Shown: positions 26,005 to 34,521 of the stretch, piece after piece
Layout of the letters: every line of letters begins with the position of its first letter
Position numbering within the stretch: the first letter of the stretch is position 1
From: Colwellia sp.
GTDB taxonomy: Bacteria > Pseudomonadota > Gammaproteobacteria > Enterobacterales > Alteromonadaceae
Reading direction: 5' to 3'
Assembly: GCA_020630795.1 (NCBI GenBank)
Contig: JAHDIK010000022.1
Coordinates: 1-45,990 of the forward strand
DNA length: 45,990 nt
Notes under the pieces: generated by a model
What the model was told of the DNA's origin: nothing
Seen by the model: the letters and a program-made list of their open reading frames with translations, nothing else
Databases searched by the model: none
Translations under genes and position numbers: made by a program

Positions 26005-26559
26005 GTGGACAAAAAGCTCCCTACTATCAATGCTCGAAAACTTGTCGCTAAAAGTAAATTATTCGCAATTGAGCAGCTAGATCTTACCTTTAGTAATGGT
26101 GCAACGCGTGAGTATGAACGCATGCAAGGTGCTGGGCGCGGTGCTGTAATGATTGTGCCTATGTTAGACAAAGAGACTATACTTTTAGTAAGAGAATATT
26201 GTGCAGGCACTCATACTTACGAACTGGGGTTTCCTAAAGGGCTTATTGACCCAGGTGAAACACCAGAAGTTGCTGCAAATAGAGAACTTAAAGAAGAAAT
26301 AGGTTATGGAAGTAATCAGTTATTTTCTTTACATCAAGTGGCTATGGCACCAGGTTTTTTTGCTGCAACGATGGATATTTTTATTGCGCAATCTTTATTT
26401 GAAGAACGTTTAGAAGGTGACGAGCCAGAACCACTTGATGTAGTGCCTTGGAAACTTGCCGAATACAAAGACTTGCTTGCTCAACCTGATTTTAATGAAG
26501 CACGTAGCATCGCGGCACTCATGTTAGTAAAAGATCATTTAAGTGAATCCAATGAATAA
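26005..26559 (+). CDS. nudE: ADP compounds hydrolase NudE
   Basis: A Nudix hydrolase that cleaves ADP-ribose, NADH and diadenosine polyphosphates. The Nudix box is intact (GLIDPGETPEVAANRELKEE then IG). I choose the GTG at 26005 (184 residues, VDKKLPTINARKLVAKSKLF) because it aligns with the start of E. coli NudE and AAGGTG lies upstream. Earlier GTG (25993) and TTG (25975) starts are possible. It overlaps cysQ by 8 bases. Confidence 0.94.
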   Translation: MDKKLPTINARKLVAKSKLFAIEQLDLTFSNGATREYERMQGAGRGAVMIVPMLDKETILLVREYCAGTHTYELGFPKGLIDPGETPEVAANRELKEEIGYGSNQLFSLHQVAMAPGFFAATMDIFIAQSLFEERLEGDEPEPLDVVPWKLAEYKDLLAQPDFNEARSIAALMLVKDHLSESNE

Positions 26560-27373
26560 CGAAAACCTACTTACCATCGCCATTGAAAGCGCTAAAAAGG
26601 CGGGAGCTGAAGTTAACAAGCATTATAAAAAAGGTGATTATACTTCTGAAATTAAAGAAGATAATAGCCCTGTTACAAGTGCAGATATTGCAGCAAATGA
26701 CGTTATTATGTCTGAATTAACAAAATTAACGCCTCATATTCCTATTATTTCAGAAGAAGTTGGCGCACTGCCTTTAGAAGAGCGTGGAAAATGGGAACGT
26801 TATTGGTTGCTTGACCCTATTGATGGTACAGGTGAGTTTATTCTAGGTAGTGGAGACTTCGCCGTAAACATCGCGTTGGTTGAAAACGGTTGGCCTAGTA
26901 TAGGTGTTATTCATGCGCCTGATCATAATGTAACTTACTATGCTCAACGTAATGTTGGAGCGTTTAAAGAAACAGAGCAGGGCGTTGAGAAAATTCATGT
27001 AGAAGCCTACGACGGCCAACGCCCAGTAAAAGTGGCGGTAAGTCGTCGACAAAAGTTGGAATTGATGGGGCAGTATCTAAACCCAGAGTTTGAGTTTGAG
27101 TACGTAGCATTAGGCAGTTGTTCACTTAAAAATGCGCTAATTGCTGAAGGTTTAGCAGACTGTTATTTACGTATTGGGCCAACGGGAGAGTGGGATACTG
27201 GCGCTAGCCATTGTATTTTAGAAGAAGCTGGCGGCTCTATTATTGACAGTGAATTTATCGAGTTAAGTTACAACGAACGTGACAGCTTGCTAAACCCTGA
27301 CTTTTTGTCGTTAGGCTCGGCTGACATTCCTTGGAAAAACGTGATTAAACCTCACTCAGCTCGTAGAGATTAG
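26552..27373 (+). CDS. cysQ: 3'(2'),5'-bisphosphate nucleotidase CysQ
   Basis: Converts 3'-phosphoadenosine 5'-phosphate, a by-product of sulfate assimilation, to AMP; it belongs to the lithium-sensitive inositol-monophosphatase fold. Metal-binding motifs are present: ISEEVG, WLLDPIDGTGEFI and the C-terminal EWDTGASHCILEEAGG. From the ATG at 26552 it has 273 residues; a GTG 9 bases earlier is less likely. Translationally coupled to nudE. Confidence 0.95.
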   Translation: MNNENLLTIAIESAKKAGAEVNKHYKKGDYTSEIKEDNSPVTSADIAANDVIMSELTKLTPHIPIISEEVGALPLEERGKWERYWLLDPIDGTGEFILGSGDFAVNIALVENGWPSIGVIHAPDHNVTYYAQRNVGAFKETEQGVEKIHVEAYDGQRPVKVAVSRRQKLELMGQYLNPEFEFEYVALGSCSLKNALIAEGLADCYLRIGPTGEWDTGASHCILEEAGGSIIDSEFIELSYNERDSLLNPDFLSLGSADIPWKNVIKPHSARRD

Positions 27374-27412
27374 CCTTACTTCAACGTAAAAGAGAATGGG
27401 GGAATTATGCAA

Positions 27413-27661
27413 TTAAGCGTACTCTTCTCCATTTTCATTGTTTTCTGCTTTAAATTGGTCTGCTGGAATAATGTTAACGGTTTCGTGTAGTTCTGAATAA
27501 ACCAATACAGCGCTACCGTGCTGAAGTTGCTGCTTTACCTGTTCAATTTTATCGTCAACTGAAACATCTTCTGCTCCGTACTCCGTACCTTCTTGTAATA
27601 CAAATTCTTTTATAATGTTGTTTAACGTATCGGGGTTAAGATCTTGGTGTGGAATGATCAT
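27413..27661 (-). CDS. yheU: YheU family protein
   Basis: An 82-residue protein of the UPF0270/YheU family of unknown function. The start [20 protein letters not shown] and the segment [19 protein letters not shown] correspond closely to E. coli YheU. It overlaps yheT by 4 bases (ATGA), the same gene order as in E. coli. It is convergent with cysQ; no clear terminator hairpin is seen in the 39-base gap. Confidence 0.94.
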   Translation of the reverse strand: MIIPHQDLNPDTLNNIIKEFVLQEGTEYGAEDVSVDDKIEQVKQQLQHGSAVLVYSELHETVNIIPADQFKAENNENGEEYA

Positions 27662-28629
27662 AAGTAATCCTGTAAAAATTGTGGAATGCGTGATTCTAAC
27701 CAGTAGTGAGGCTTTCGTATGTTGCTTCCTGAAATAAATCCAACATGACCACCATGGTTTGATATTTCGAAAATAATATTACTAGGTAGGCTTTCTAACG
27801 ACGTAACACTTTGGTGACATAAAAAAGGATCGTCTTTAGCGTGAATAAATAAACTAGGTGTTTGAACTAATGGCAACAAATCTCGCGCACTTGATTGTTG
27901 ATAGTAATCGTCAGCATTTTCAAAACCATGCAGTGGTGCCGTAACGGCATTGTCGAACTCTCTTAATGTAATGATATTGTCTAAATCGTTTTCAGTTATA
28001 TTATCTATCAAATTAAGCGTTATTTTCTCTTTAGTTGCTTGCTTTAGCATATCAACTAGGTATTTTTGATAAATTTTTGACGTGCCTTGGCTTATTTTAC
28101 TGCTACAGCTTTTTAAGTGTAATGGCGCACAAACAACAATAGCGGCTGCATAAGGAGCGTTGGGGGCTTCACTTAAAAACTTAGCAACAACATTACCTCC
28201 TAAAGAATAACCAATAATCGCAAATTTACAGTGTTTATAATGTTCGGTTAGGTAGTTTGTAAAATAATGAATGTCGTCGGTAAAGCCACAGTGATATGAA
28301 TGAGCAAATCGATTAGGTCGGCCACTGCACCCTCTAAAGTGAATAAGTACACCAATCCAACCTTGTTTCTGAATGGCCTGAAACATGCCTTTAATGTAAT
28401 GGCTGTTTTTTGAACCGTGTAAACCATGTAGTAGCACAATAATGGGTTTGGTATTGTTTGGTGTTGGCTTTTCGGTCCATGTTAGATCTGCGAAGTCACC
28501 ATCGGGTAAGGTTAGTGTTTCATCGAGAGTTTGAATGGATATATGTCGATTCAGCCACTTGGCTCCCATTGTTTGCAGATGTTTGTTAGGTAACCACCAT
28601 GCGGGTTTAAATTGACTTGCTTGCGGCAT
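27658..28629 (-). CDS. yheT: YheT family alpha/beta hydrolase
   Basis: A 323-residue hydrolase of the YheT/ABHD1-3 family. The nucleophile elbow is GYSLGG (near residue 140), the acid lies in [11 protein letters not shown] and the histidine in [14 protein letters not shown] (near residue 69) forms the oxyanion region. The physiological substrate is not established; relatives act on lipids or esters. It is followed by yheU and, in E. coli, is preceded directly by yheS, but here two other genes lie between. Confidence 0.93.
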   Translation of the reverse strand: MPQASQFKPAWWLPNKHLQTMGAKWLNRHISIQTLDETLTLPDGDFADLTWTEKPTPNNTKPIIVLLHGLHGSKNSHYIKGMFQAIQKQGWIGVLIHFRGCSGRPNRFAHSYHCGFTDDIHYFTNYLTEHYKHCKFAIIGYSLGGNVVAKFLSEAPNAPYAAAIVVCAPLHLKSCSSKISQGTSKIYQKYLVDMLKQATKEKITLNLIDNITENDLDNIITLREFDNAVTAPLHGFENADDYYQQSSARDLLPLVQTPSLFIHAKDDPFLCHQSVTSLESLPSNIIFEISNHGGHVGFISGSNIRKPHYWLESRIPQFLQDYL

Positions 28630-28748
28630 TTAAATATCGATTCATTAAAACTGAAGCGCTATTGTAATCAATACTGCAAAGAACCTCTAAATGAATTTGA
28701 CGTTATATAAATTTTTTTTAGTTAGAGGGGCGATTGAGAAAAAAAGAT

Positions 28749-28775
28749 AAAAAAAGGTTTAACCGAAGTTAAACC
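28749..28775 (-). terminator. Strong minus-strand terminator after the DUF3149 gene
   Basis: Read on the minus strand: GGTTTAAC-TTCG-GTTAAACC followed by seven T. The perfect 8-bp stem with a UUCG tetraloop is a textbook Rho-independent terminator. It lies about 60 bases beyond the stop of the small DUF3149 gene and separates it from yheT. Confidence 0.93.
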
Positions 28776-28836
28776 CACAACAAATTTCAAGGAATTGAAA
28801 TGAAAACTTTTACTTAACTTAATTGTACTTTGCGTA

Positions 28837-28965
28837 CTACCCGTTCTCGTGAATCTTTTTCGCAAAGTAGTACACGTAATAACCGCAAATACCAAATAAA
28901 ATGAGTAACCCTACAAGAGAATAAATCGCAACAGGGTCTTTAAATAACATGCTAAATAATTCCAT
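28837..28965 (-). CDS. DUF3149-type small membrane protein
   Basis: A 42-residue protein with the start MELFSMLFKDPVAIYSLVGL, one membrane helix (residues about 14-34) and the tail YYFAKKIHENG. The LLF-x-DPV start followed by a single helix fits DUF3149, a family of unknown function; I make the assignment from memory of the pattern. AAGAGG lies 5 bases before the ATG. It is a single-gene transcription unit with an FNR-type promoter upstream and a strong terminator downstream, suggesting a role under low oxygen. Confidence 0.8.
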   Translation of the reverse strand: MELFSMLFKDPVAIYSLVGLLILFGICGYYVYYFAKKIHENG

Positions 28966-29000
28966 GGGAACCTCTTGTTTAGTCTAATTAACTTGAGGTA

Positions 29001-29042
29001 ATTTTATATGGAATCGCTTAACTATTTTCTGATGTAGATCAA
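29001..29042 (-). promoter_or_regulatory. FNR-type class II promoter for the DUF3149 gene
   Basis: Read on the minus strand, TTGATCTACATCAG (29042-29029) matches the FNR box TTGAT-N4-ATCAA in 9 of 10 defined bases. A -10 box TAAAAT (29006-29001) follows 22 bases later, which places the FNR box at about -41.5 relative to a start near 28994, the class II arrangement. The start codon is about 29 bases further on. Confidence 0.6.
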
Positions 29043-29171
29043 AGGATTTTCAGAAACCATGAAAAGTACAAATAAAAACTTTTTATTGCTGACGTTTTAT
29101 AGCGTGGATGGTTTTTTTGAGTATGTTTGAGGGGAACGGAGATCGGCAGTTTTTAATTTAAGCATAGAGGC

Positions 29172-29205
29172 AACGGGAATCATCATTTAACATGGTGTTC
29201 CCGTT
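29172..29205. repeat. Hairpin after the Sel1-repeat gene
   Basis: AACGGGAA and TTCCCGTT form perfect 8-bp arms, and the stem extends inward by six more pairs with a G-T pair and one bulge. It begins about 18 bases after the Sel1 gene stop on the minus strand. No clean T-run follows on either strand, so it may be a weak terminator or an mRNA-protecting hairpin. Confidence 0.4.
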
Positions 29206-29222
29206 TATATTATTACATAGTA

Positions 29223-29966
29223 TTAATAAAGCTTTTGGTTAGCTAATTTCGCTTTGCGCTCTAAGCGCTGAATGATCTTGTCACGAATAAGGTCAGCTTC
29301 TTCACGTGCTGCTTTTATTTGTGCCGAACCTAAATTTCGTTCGTCCATTTCTAAGCTTTTTTTAGCAAGCGCATAGCCGTTTTTGTATGCGATAATATTC
29401 CAAATGTAAGATTGTTCATTACTTTTTGGAACGCCTTGTCCTTCAAAGTACATTAACGCTAAATTAAATTGCGCTAACGCATAATTTTGATCTGCAGCCT
29501 TTTGATACCATCGAGAAGCTTTCAAGTAGTCTCGACTAACGCCTTCACCTTTAAAGTACATTACGCCCATATTAAATTGTGCTGCGGCTAGCTCTTTATT
29601 TGCAGCTTTTTCTGTAAGGGCGAATGCAGTTTTTAAGTCTTTTTTAACTGTTATGCCGTCGCTGTACATATTCGCTAAACTAAATAGCGCTTCTGGATAG
29701 TTTTGGGCTGCTGCTAACGAAAACAAATCAAAGGCTTTTTGCTGATTTTTTACCACGCCGTAGCCATTTTGGTAGATTAACGCCATTTGATATTGTGCTG
29801 GTGAATATCCTTCAGCCACAAGCGGTTCAAATTCAGCAATTGCTGCTTTAAATTCACCTCTGTTGAGTTGAAAAATTCCTCGATCTAAATCACGATCAAA
29901 ACTATAGGCAGAAAAACTGCTGGTTATGCTTACGCAAATCAATAATAAGGAAGATAATTTCATCAT
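29223..29966 (-). CDS. Exported Sel1-repeat (TPR-like) protein
   Basis: A 247-residue protein with a signal peptide (about residues 1-22, ending SAYS-FD) and about four to five Sel1-like repeats between residues 40 and 195, e.g. AQYQMALIYQNGYGVVKNQQ, ALFSLANMYSDGI, AQFNMGVMYFKGEGV, AQFNLALMYFEGQGV. The C-terminus is helical and charged. Sel1 repeats bind protein partners; no partner can be named. It stands between yheS and the DUF3149 gene, interrupting the yheS-yheT pairing known from E. coli. Confidence 0.88.
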   Translation of the reverse strand: MMKLSSLLLICVSITSSFSAYSFDRDLDRGIFQLNRGEFKAAIAEFEPLVAEGYSPAQYQMALIYQNGYGVVKNQQKAFDLFSLAAAQNYPEALFSLANMYSDGITVKKDLKTAFALTEKAANKELAAAQFNMGVMYFKGEGVSRDYLKASRWYQKAADQNYALAQFNLALMYFEGQGVPKSNEQSYIWNIIAYKNGYALAKKSLEMDERNLGSAQIKAAREEADLIRDKIIQRLERKAKLANQKLY

Positions 29967-30077
29967 ATTCTCCGTTATATATAGTTAATTTATCTTGCAT
30001 TCAAAGCGTGTTCTTTAAATGCAGTGATGAATTAACTACATGGGGTTTAGTATTAGTGTAGCAATTATATTGGCTTG

Positions 30078-31985
30078 TTATGAGTCTTGAGACATTATTT
30101 CTTCAATTTGCTCTTCTAAATCTAGCCACTGCATTTCGTTTTCTTCGATGTCAGCTTTGAGTTGTGCTTGCTGTTTAATAAGTTCTGACAAACGAGATTT
30201 GTGTTCTGCTTGATAAATTTCTGTATCCGCTAATATCGCTTCTACTTTGTCGAGTTCTGTTTGAAATTTATTCACGTTTTTTTCAAACTTGTCGGCTTGT
30301 TTTTTTAATGGCGCTGCTTTTTTACGTAATTCAGCTTGTTCACGTCGTTGTTGTTTTTTATCAACTGTAGGTTCGTTGTTTGAAGTGGCTTTTGCGTTTT
30401 TAAACGTGGCTTTCTTTTCGTCGTTAAGCCATTGTTGGTAATCATCAATATCGCCTGAAAAGTCTTGTACGCCTGCATTGGCCACAATGTAAAACTCGTC
30501 AACGCACGATTCTAACAAGTAGCGATCATGGGCAATAAGAATAATCGCGCCTTCAAAATCTTGTAGGGCAAGCACTAATGCTTGTCGCATTTCTAAATCT
30601 AAATGGTTTGTTGGTTCATCAAGTAGCAATAGTTGCGGCTTGTCTAATACAATGAGTGCTAATACTAGTCGGGCTTTTTCACCCCCTGACATATTACCAA
30701 CAGGATCTAACGCTTGGTCGCCACTAAAGCCAAAGCGCCCTAAAAATGAACGCGCTTCTAGTAATGTTTTCTCAGATTTTGCTCGTAAGATATGATCGAT
30801 AGCAGAGCTTGCCATATGAAGCTGCTCTAGTTGATGCTGAGAAAAATACCCAACACGTAGTTCTTGTGCGCAATAGCGTTCACCTTGCATTAGGCTTAAT
30901 TCGCCTGCAAGCGATTTAATTAATGTTGATTTACCTGCACCGTTTCTGCCGAGTAAACCAATTCTACTGCCTGGTACTAGCGTTATGTTTACCTTGCTGA
31001 GAATAATCGCTTGTTCGTTATAACCACATTCACTGTCGGTTAACGATAGGAGTGGGTAGGGTAAATGATCTGGCTTTTCAAAACTAAATGTAAACTGGCT
31101 ATCCACATGAGCTGGTGCAAGATCAGGTAATTTTTGTAGCCTTTTTAAACGACTTTGTGCTTGTTTAGCTTTACTTGCTTTTGCTCTAAATCGATCGACA
31201 AAAGAAGTTAGGTGAGCCACTTCTTTTTGTTGTTTTTGAAATTGTGCGTCTTGCTGGGCAAGGTGTTCAGCACGTTGCCTTTCAAATGCTGTGTAGTTGC
31301 CAGCGTACAATTTAGCTTGTTGATGTTCTATATGTAAAATTTGTCCGATAACATCATCAAGAAAGTCGCGATCATGCGAAATAAGCACTAATGTACCAGT
31401 AAAACGTTTTAACCAACGTTGTAGCCAAATAACCGCGTCTAAATCTAAGTGGTTTGTTGGTTCATCCAGTAATAATAAGTCGGCTCGGCTGATCAATGCT
31501 TGCGCAAGGTTTAAGCGCATTCTCCAACCACCCGAAAATGCTTTTACGGGGTTACTGAGCTGAGATTGTAAAAAACCTAATCCATGTAAAAGTTCACCTG
31601 CTCTAGCGGGTAAGCTATAGCCGTGAATAGCGTCAATTTGATTGATAATTGTAGCTTCGAGCGAGCCGTTATCGTCTTGTCTTGCTTGCTCTAATTTCGC
31701 TTCGAGTTGTCGAAACTCTTTGTCGCCGTCCATTACATAGTCAAGAGCCGACTGTTCAAGGGCTGGCGTGTCTTGCTTTACTGTTGCTATGCTCCAACTG
31801 CTTGGCATAGATAAATCACCTGAATCGGGCTGTAAGCTTCCAAGTAATGCAGCAAATAACGACGATTTTCCACATCCGTTTGTGCCAACTAATCCTACTT
31901 TATGGTTAGGATGAATTGTGAAGCTTGACGTTTTTATGAGATTTTTACTGCCTCGGTCTAAGCTCAGGTTGTTGGCTGTAATCAA
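30078..31985 (-). CDS. yheS: ABC-F family ATPase YheS
   Basis: A 635-residue soluble protein with two ATP-binding cassettes and no membrane segment. Cassette 1: Walker A GTNGCGKSS (34-42), signature FSGGWRMRLNLA (150-161), Walker B LLLDEPTNHLD (171-181). Cassette 2: Walker A GRNGAGKST (346-354), signature MSGGEKARL (432-440), Walker B LLLLDEPTNHLD. A linker (about 235-285) and a C-terminal coiled coil (about 530-630) complete the ABC-F layout. Members act on the ribosome; the start of the protein resembles E. coli YheS more than EttA or Uup. Divergent from yheV. Confidence 0.95.
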   Translation of the reverse strand: MITANNLSLDRGSKNLIKTSSFTIHPNHKVGLVGTNGCGKSSLFAALLGSLQPDSGDLSMPSSWSIATVKQDTPALEQSALDYVMDGDKEFRQLEAKLEQARQDDNGSLEATIINQIDAIHGYSLPARAGELLHGLGFLQSQLSNPVKAFSGGWRMRLNLAQALISRADLLLLDEPTNHLDLDAVIWLQRWLKRFTGTLVLISHDRDFLDDVIGQILHIEHQQAKLYAGNYTAFERQRAEHLAQQDAQFQKQQKEVAHLTSFVDRFRAKASKAKQAQSRLKRLQKLPDLAPAHVDSQFTFSFEKPDHLPYPLLSLTDSECGYNEQAIILSKVNITLVPGSRIGLLGRNGAGKSTLIKSLAGELSLMQGERYCAQELRVGYFSQHQLEQLHMASSAIDHILRAKSEKTLLEARSFLGRFGFSGDQALDPVGNMSGGEKARLVLALIVLDKPQLLLLDEPTNHLDLEMRQALVLALQDFEGAIILIAHDRYLLESCVDEFYIVANAGVQDFSGDIDDYQQWLNDEKKATFKNAKATSNNEPTVDKKQQRREQAELRKKAAPLKKQADKFEKNVNKFQTELDKVEAILADTEIYQAEHKSRLSELIKQQAQLKADIEENEMQWLDLEEQIEEIMSQDS

Positions 31986-32141
31986 TGTGTTATTCCTTCT
32001 GAATAATGTCGAATGTGGTTATGAATGTAAATAAGAGGTGCATTGGTAAATTTAAAATCTCTTAATGCGCTATTGTCGCTTTTCCTATGGGGTTTATTCA
32101 AGGTAAAATACGCTTACATACTCAATATTAGAGCTTATCTT

Positions 32142-32336
32142 GTGAAAAAACGCTTTATAGCTGGCGCTATTTGCCCAAAATGTAACACGATGGACACGTT
32201 GTCATTAACGAAAGAAAATGGAGTTGAAAAAGTGACTTGTGTGTCGTGTGGTGAGTCGATGACTCAGCCAGAAGAACATGTTGTAAAAGAGGTAAGACAA
32301 TACGAGCAAGTGATTGGAGTGTTTAAACAAGAATAA
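32142..32336 (+). CDS. yheV: YheV family zinc-ribbon protein
   Basis: From the GTG at 32142 the protein has 64 residues (VKKRFIAGAICPKCNTMDTL), close to E. coli YheV (66). Two CxxC pairs, CPKC and CVSC, form a probable zinc ribbon; the C-terminal segment QYEQVIGVFKQE is conserved. The frame is open further upstream to 32043, but those residues have no family counterpart. Function unknown. A 9-bp hairpin covers its stop codon. Confidence 0.88.
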   Translation: MKKRFIAGAICPKCNTMDTLSLTKENGVEKVTCVSCGESMTQPEEHVVKEVRQYEQVIGVFKQE

Positions 32337-32342
32337 ACACTC
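32317..32342. repeat. Hairpin over the yheV stop codon, between convergent yheV and slyX
   Basis: GAGTGTTTA and TAAACACTC form perfect 9-bp arms with an 8-base loop that includes part of the yheV stop region. The following bases (GCTTTAGTTGG) are only mildly T-rich, so termination would be weak. Confidence 0.4.
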
Positions 32343-32354
32343 GCTTTAGTTGGT

Positions 32355-32576
32355 TTAATAGTGCGGCGGTGGAGGCTCAACTTCCTGCTGGTTATCCTGT
32401 TGAGGGTTTGCTTCTTTCATTCTTGCCGCAATAAGTGATAGTTGATGCTTTAAGTCAGATAACTGCGTTTGATGAATAGCAATTTCTGTATGTAATTGTT
32501 CAATTACGTCATCTTGAAAGGCATTGCGAGACTCTAATGCCTCAATGCTTTCTTGTAGTTCTATATTTGTTTTCAT
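32355..32576 (-). CDS. slyX: SlyX family protein
   Basis: A 73-residue coiled-coil protein ending PPPPHY, the SlyX hallmark; function unknown. The ATG at 32576 overlaps the stop of the WD40 gene as ATGA, which suggests coupling and gives the length expected (E. coli SlyX 72). An in-frame ATG at 32588 would add four residues. In E. coli slyX is next to fkpA; here the WD40 lipoprotein gene lies between. Confidence 0.92.
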   Translation of the reverse strand: MKTNIELQESIEALESRNAFQDDVIEQLHTEIAIHQTQLSDLKHQLSLIAARMKEANPQQDNQQEVEPPPPHY

Positions 32577-33574
32577 TTTATTTGCCATAGTTCGGCATAC
32601 CCCGAAGAGCTTTCAGTAATAATATGGCTATTATCTCGAAAACCTACACTATACACAACAGCACCTGCGGGTCGAATGTCGTCGCGCGGTGTTACATGCC
32701 AGCTTTGTTTACGTTTACCTGTTTTAATGTCCCATAGGCTTACTTTGCGAGAAGGCGCACCAGTAAGTAAATGAAGCCCGTCAGACGAAAACTGAACCGT
32801 ACTAAATACTTCTTGTCGGTTGGTGTATTGCAGCTGGCTAACAAGTTTACCCGTTTTTAAATCCCATATATTGGCTGACTTTTTACTGTCAGCCGTGAAG
32901 GCGTATTTTCCTTTAGGATCAATAGCGACTTTTGTGACTCTGCTCGGGTGGTTAAAACGGTAAATAACTTGGCCTGACTGTGTGTCCCAAACATAGGCTA
33001 CAAAGTCGTTAGCGCCTGATAAGGCAATACGCCCATTAGGAAGTAAATCAACCGAGTTTATTTTTTCATTGTGCCCTAAAAATTCGAGGCGGCGGCCAGA
33101 ATCAATAGTTACATGCACGACCGTACCATTGCTCTTTCCAATCAATACGTGTTCGCCGTTGTTTGAAAGAGCTACGTCTCTAATATTAGAGTCTCTTACT
33201 TGCCAGTAACCTTCAGACTGGCCGTTATCAATATTCCATAATGCAAAGTTTTCTCTGCTGGCGGTAAGTACGTATGAGTTGTCGTCGGCAATATCAATCG
33301 CTAACACGAGGTTGTTCGCACTGTCTTGCTGTTGAGACCAGTTAAACAATAGTGCGTTTTTGTCGAGATCCCACAAGCTTATGCCGTGATGAATTGACGA
33401 AACAGCGCTCAGTTTGGCGTTATTTGATATATCAGCAGCGTACGCGCCCTCAATTGAGTGCTGCCAGCGTTCAATAGGTGTGCTGCTATTTGGCTGACAA
33501 GCGCTGAGCGTTAATAGCAATAAAGTTGTGATAAACCATCTGTTACATTTATACAAGATATTAATACTTTTCAC
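32573..33574 (-). CDS. WD40-repeat lipoprotein
   Basis: A 333-residue protein with a lipoprotein signal (lipobox LSAC near residue 26) followed by about six to seven WD40-like blades, seen as recurring ...GISLWDLDK, ...FALWNIDNG, ...AYVWDTQSGQ, ...ANIWDLKTGK, ...VSLWDIKTGK and ...AELWQIK. It is thus an envelope-anchored beta-propeller, probably a scaffold. It overlaps slyX by 4 bases and diverges from fkpA. I cannot name a partner. Outer-membrane propellers such as BamB use similar folds, but this protein is not BamB by sequence pattern. Confidence 0.88.
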   Translation of the reverse strand: MKSINILYKCNRWFITTLLLLTLSACQPNSSTPIERWQHSIEGAYAADISNNAKLSAVSSIHHGISLWDLDKNALLFNWSQQQDSANNLVLAIDIADDNSYVLTASRENFALWNIDNGQSEGYWQVRDSNIRDVALSNNGEHVLIGKSNGTVVHVTIDSGRRLEFLGHNEKINSVDLLPNGRIALSGANDFVAYVWDTQSGQVIYRFNHPSRVTKVAIDPKGKYAFTADSKKSANIWDLKTGKLVSQLQYTNRQEVFSTVQFSSDGLHLLTGAPSRKVSLWDIKTGKRKQSWHVTPRDDIRPAGAVVYSVGFRDNSHIITESSSGYAELWQIK

Positions 33575-33679
33575 TGTCGTTATTTATCGTTAGTATAAGC
33601 CGCATTGATTAACAATACATAACTAAAAGCAATTTGTCTTGGAGGATCAAATCCACCCGAGCAATAAACGGAGAAGTAA

Positions 33680-34456
33680 ATGAAATTTTTTAAGCCGACT
33701 TTAGTCGCTATGGCACTTGTTGCTGTTGTAGGTTGTAACGAGCAAAAACCAGTAGAAGAGAAAGCATTAGTATTAGACACTGATGTACAAAAGCAAGCAT
33801 ACAGCTTAGGTGCTTCAATTGGTATGTACATGGAGCGCAACTTACAAGAACAAGAAAAAATGGGCGTTAAGTTAGAGCAAGACATTATTCTTAAAGGTTT
33901 CACTGACAGTTTAGCGGGTAAGTCGCAAATCGAAAAAGAAGAAGTTCAAGCGATTTTGATGGGCTTAGATCAACAAATGAAAGCTAAGCAGCAAGAATTA
34001 GCAACTAAAAATGCTGAAGAAGCTAAAGCAAAAGGTATCGCTTTCTTAGAAGAGAATGCTAAAAAAGAAGGTGTTCAAGTAACTGAATCAGGTATTCAAT
34101 ATGTTGTAATGACAGAAGCAGAAGGTGATAAGCCAGTAGCTACAGATACCGTAAAAGTTCACTACAAAGGTACATTCTTAAATGGTGAAACGTTTGATAG
34201 CTCATACGATCGTGGCGAACCAGCAGTATTTCCTTTAAACCGCGTAATTAAAGGTTGGACTGAAGGTTTACAACTTATGTCTGTAGGTTCTAAGTACAAA
34301 TTTACTATTCCTTCAGATTTAGCATACGGTCCAAACGGTAATCCTCCACGTATTCCAGGTAACTCAGTACTTGAGTTTGAAGTAGAGTTATTAGAGATTC
34401 AAAAACCAGCAGCTCCAGCAGAAGTTGGTGACGCTCACAGCGGCCATAATCACTAA
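33680..34456 (+). CDS. fkpA: FKBP-type peptidyl-prolyl isomerase (FkpA-like lipoprotein)
   Basis: A 258-residue periplasmic folding factor. The signal peptide ends VVGC (Cys19), which looks like a lipobox, so this form may be lipid-anchored rather than soluble. An N-terminal helical dimerisation domain (residues about 33-130) precedes the FKBP domain (about 145-242; VHYKGTFLNGETFDSSYDRG, IPSDLAYG, NSVLEFEVELLEI). The C-terminus carries a short His-rich tail, DAHSGHNH. RBS GGAGAAG. Adjacent to slyX/WD40 as in the E. coli slyX-fkpA pair. Confidence 0.95.
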   Translation: MKFFKPTLVAMALVAVVGCNEQKPVEEKALVLDTDVQKQAYSLGASIGMYMERNLQEQEKMGVKLEQDIILKGFTDSLAGKSQIEKEEVQAILMGLDQQMKAKQQELATKNAEEAKAKGIAFLEENAKKEGVQVTESGIQYVVMTEAEGDKPVATDTVKVHYKGTFLNGETFDSSYDRGEPAVFPLNRVIKGWTEGLQLMSVGSKYKFTIPSDLAYGPNGNPPRIPGNSVLEFEVELLEIQKPAAPAEVGDAHSGHNH

Positions 34457-34470
34457 TTTTAGTGCGTAAT

Positions 34471-34499
34471 AAAAAAGCGAGCAGGTAGCTCGCTTTTTT
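34471..34499. terminator. Bidirectional terminator between fkpA and rsd
   Basis: AAAAAAGCGAGC pairs with GCTCGCTTTTTT around an AGGTA loop. Six A before and six T after the GC-rich core let it work for fkpA on the plus strand and rsd on the minus strand. Confidence 0.95.
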
Positions 34500-34521
34500 G
34501 TTTTTAACGTTTAATGCTGCG

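Noticed and set aside
25859..26080. Plus-strand frame of 73 codons overlapping the start of nudE
   Set aside because: No ribosome-binding site or recognisable product; it overlaps the well-supported nudE in another frame.
30305..30502. Minus-strand frame inside yheS
   Set aside because: Lies entirely within the strongly supported yheS reading frame and shows no domain or start signal.
32043..32141. N-terminal extension of yheV
   Set aside because: The extra 33 residues have no counterpart in the YheV family; the GTG at 32142 gives the usual length.
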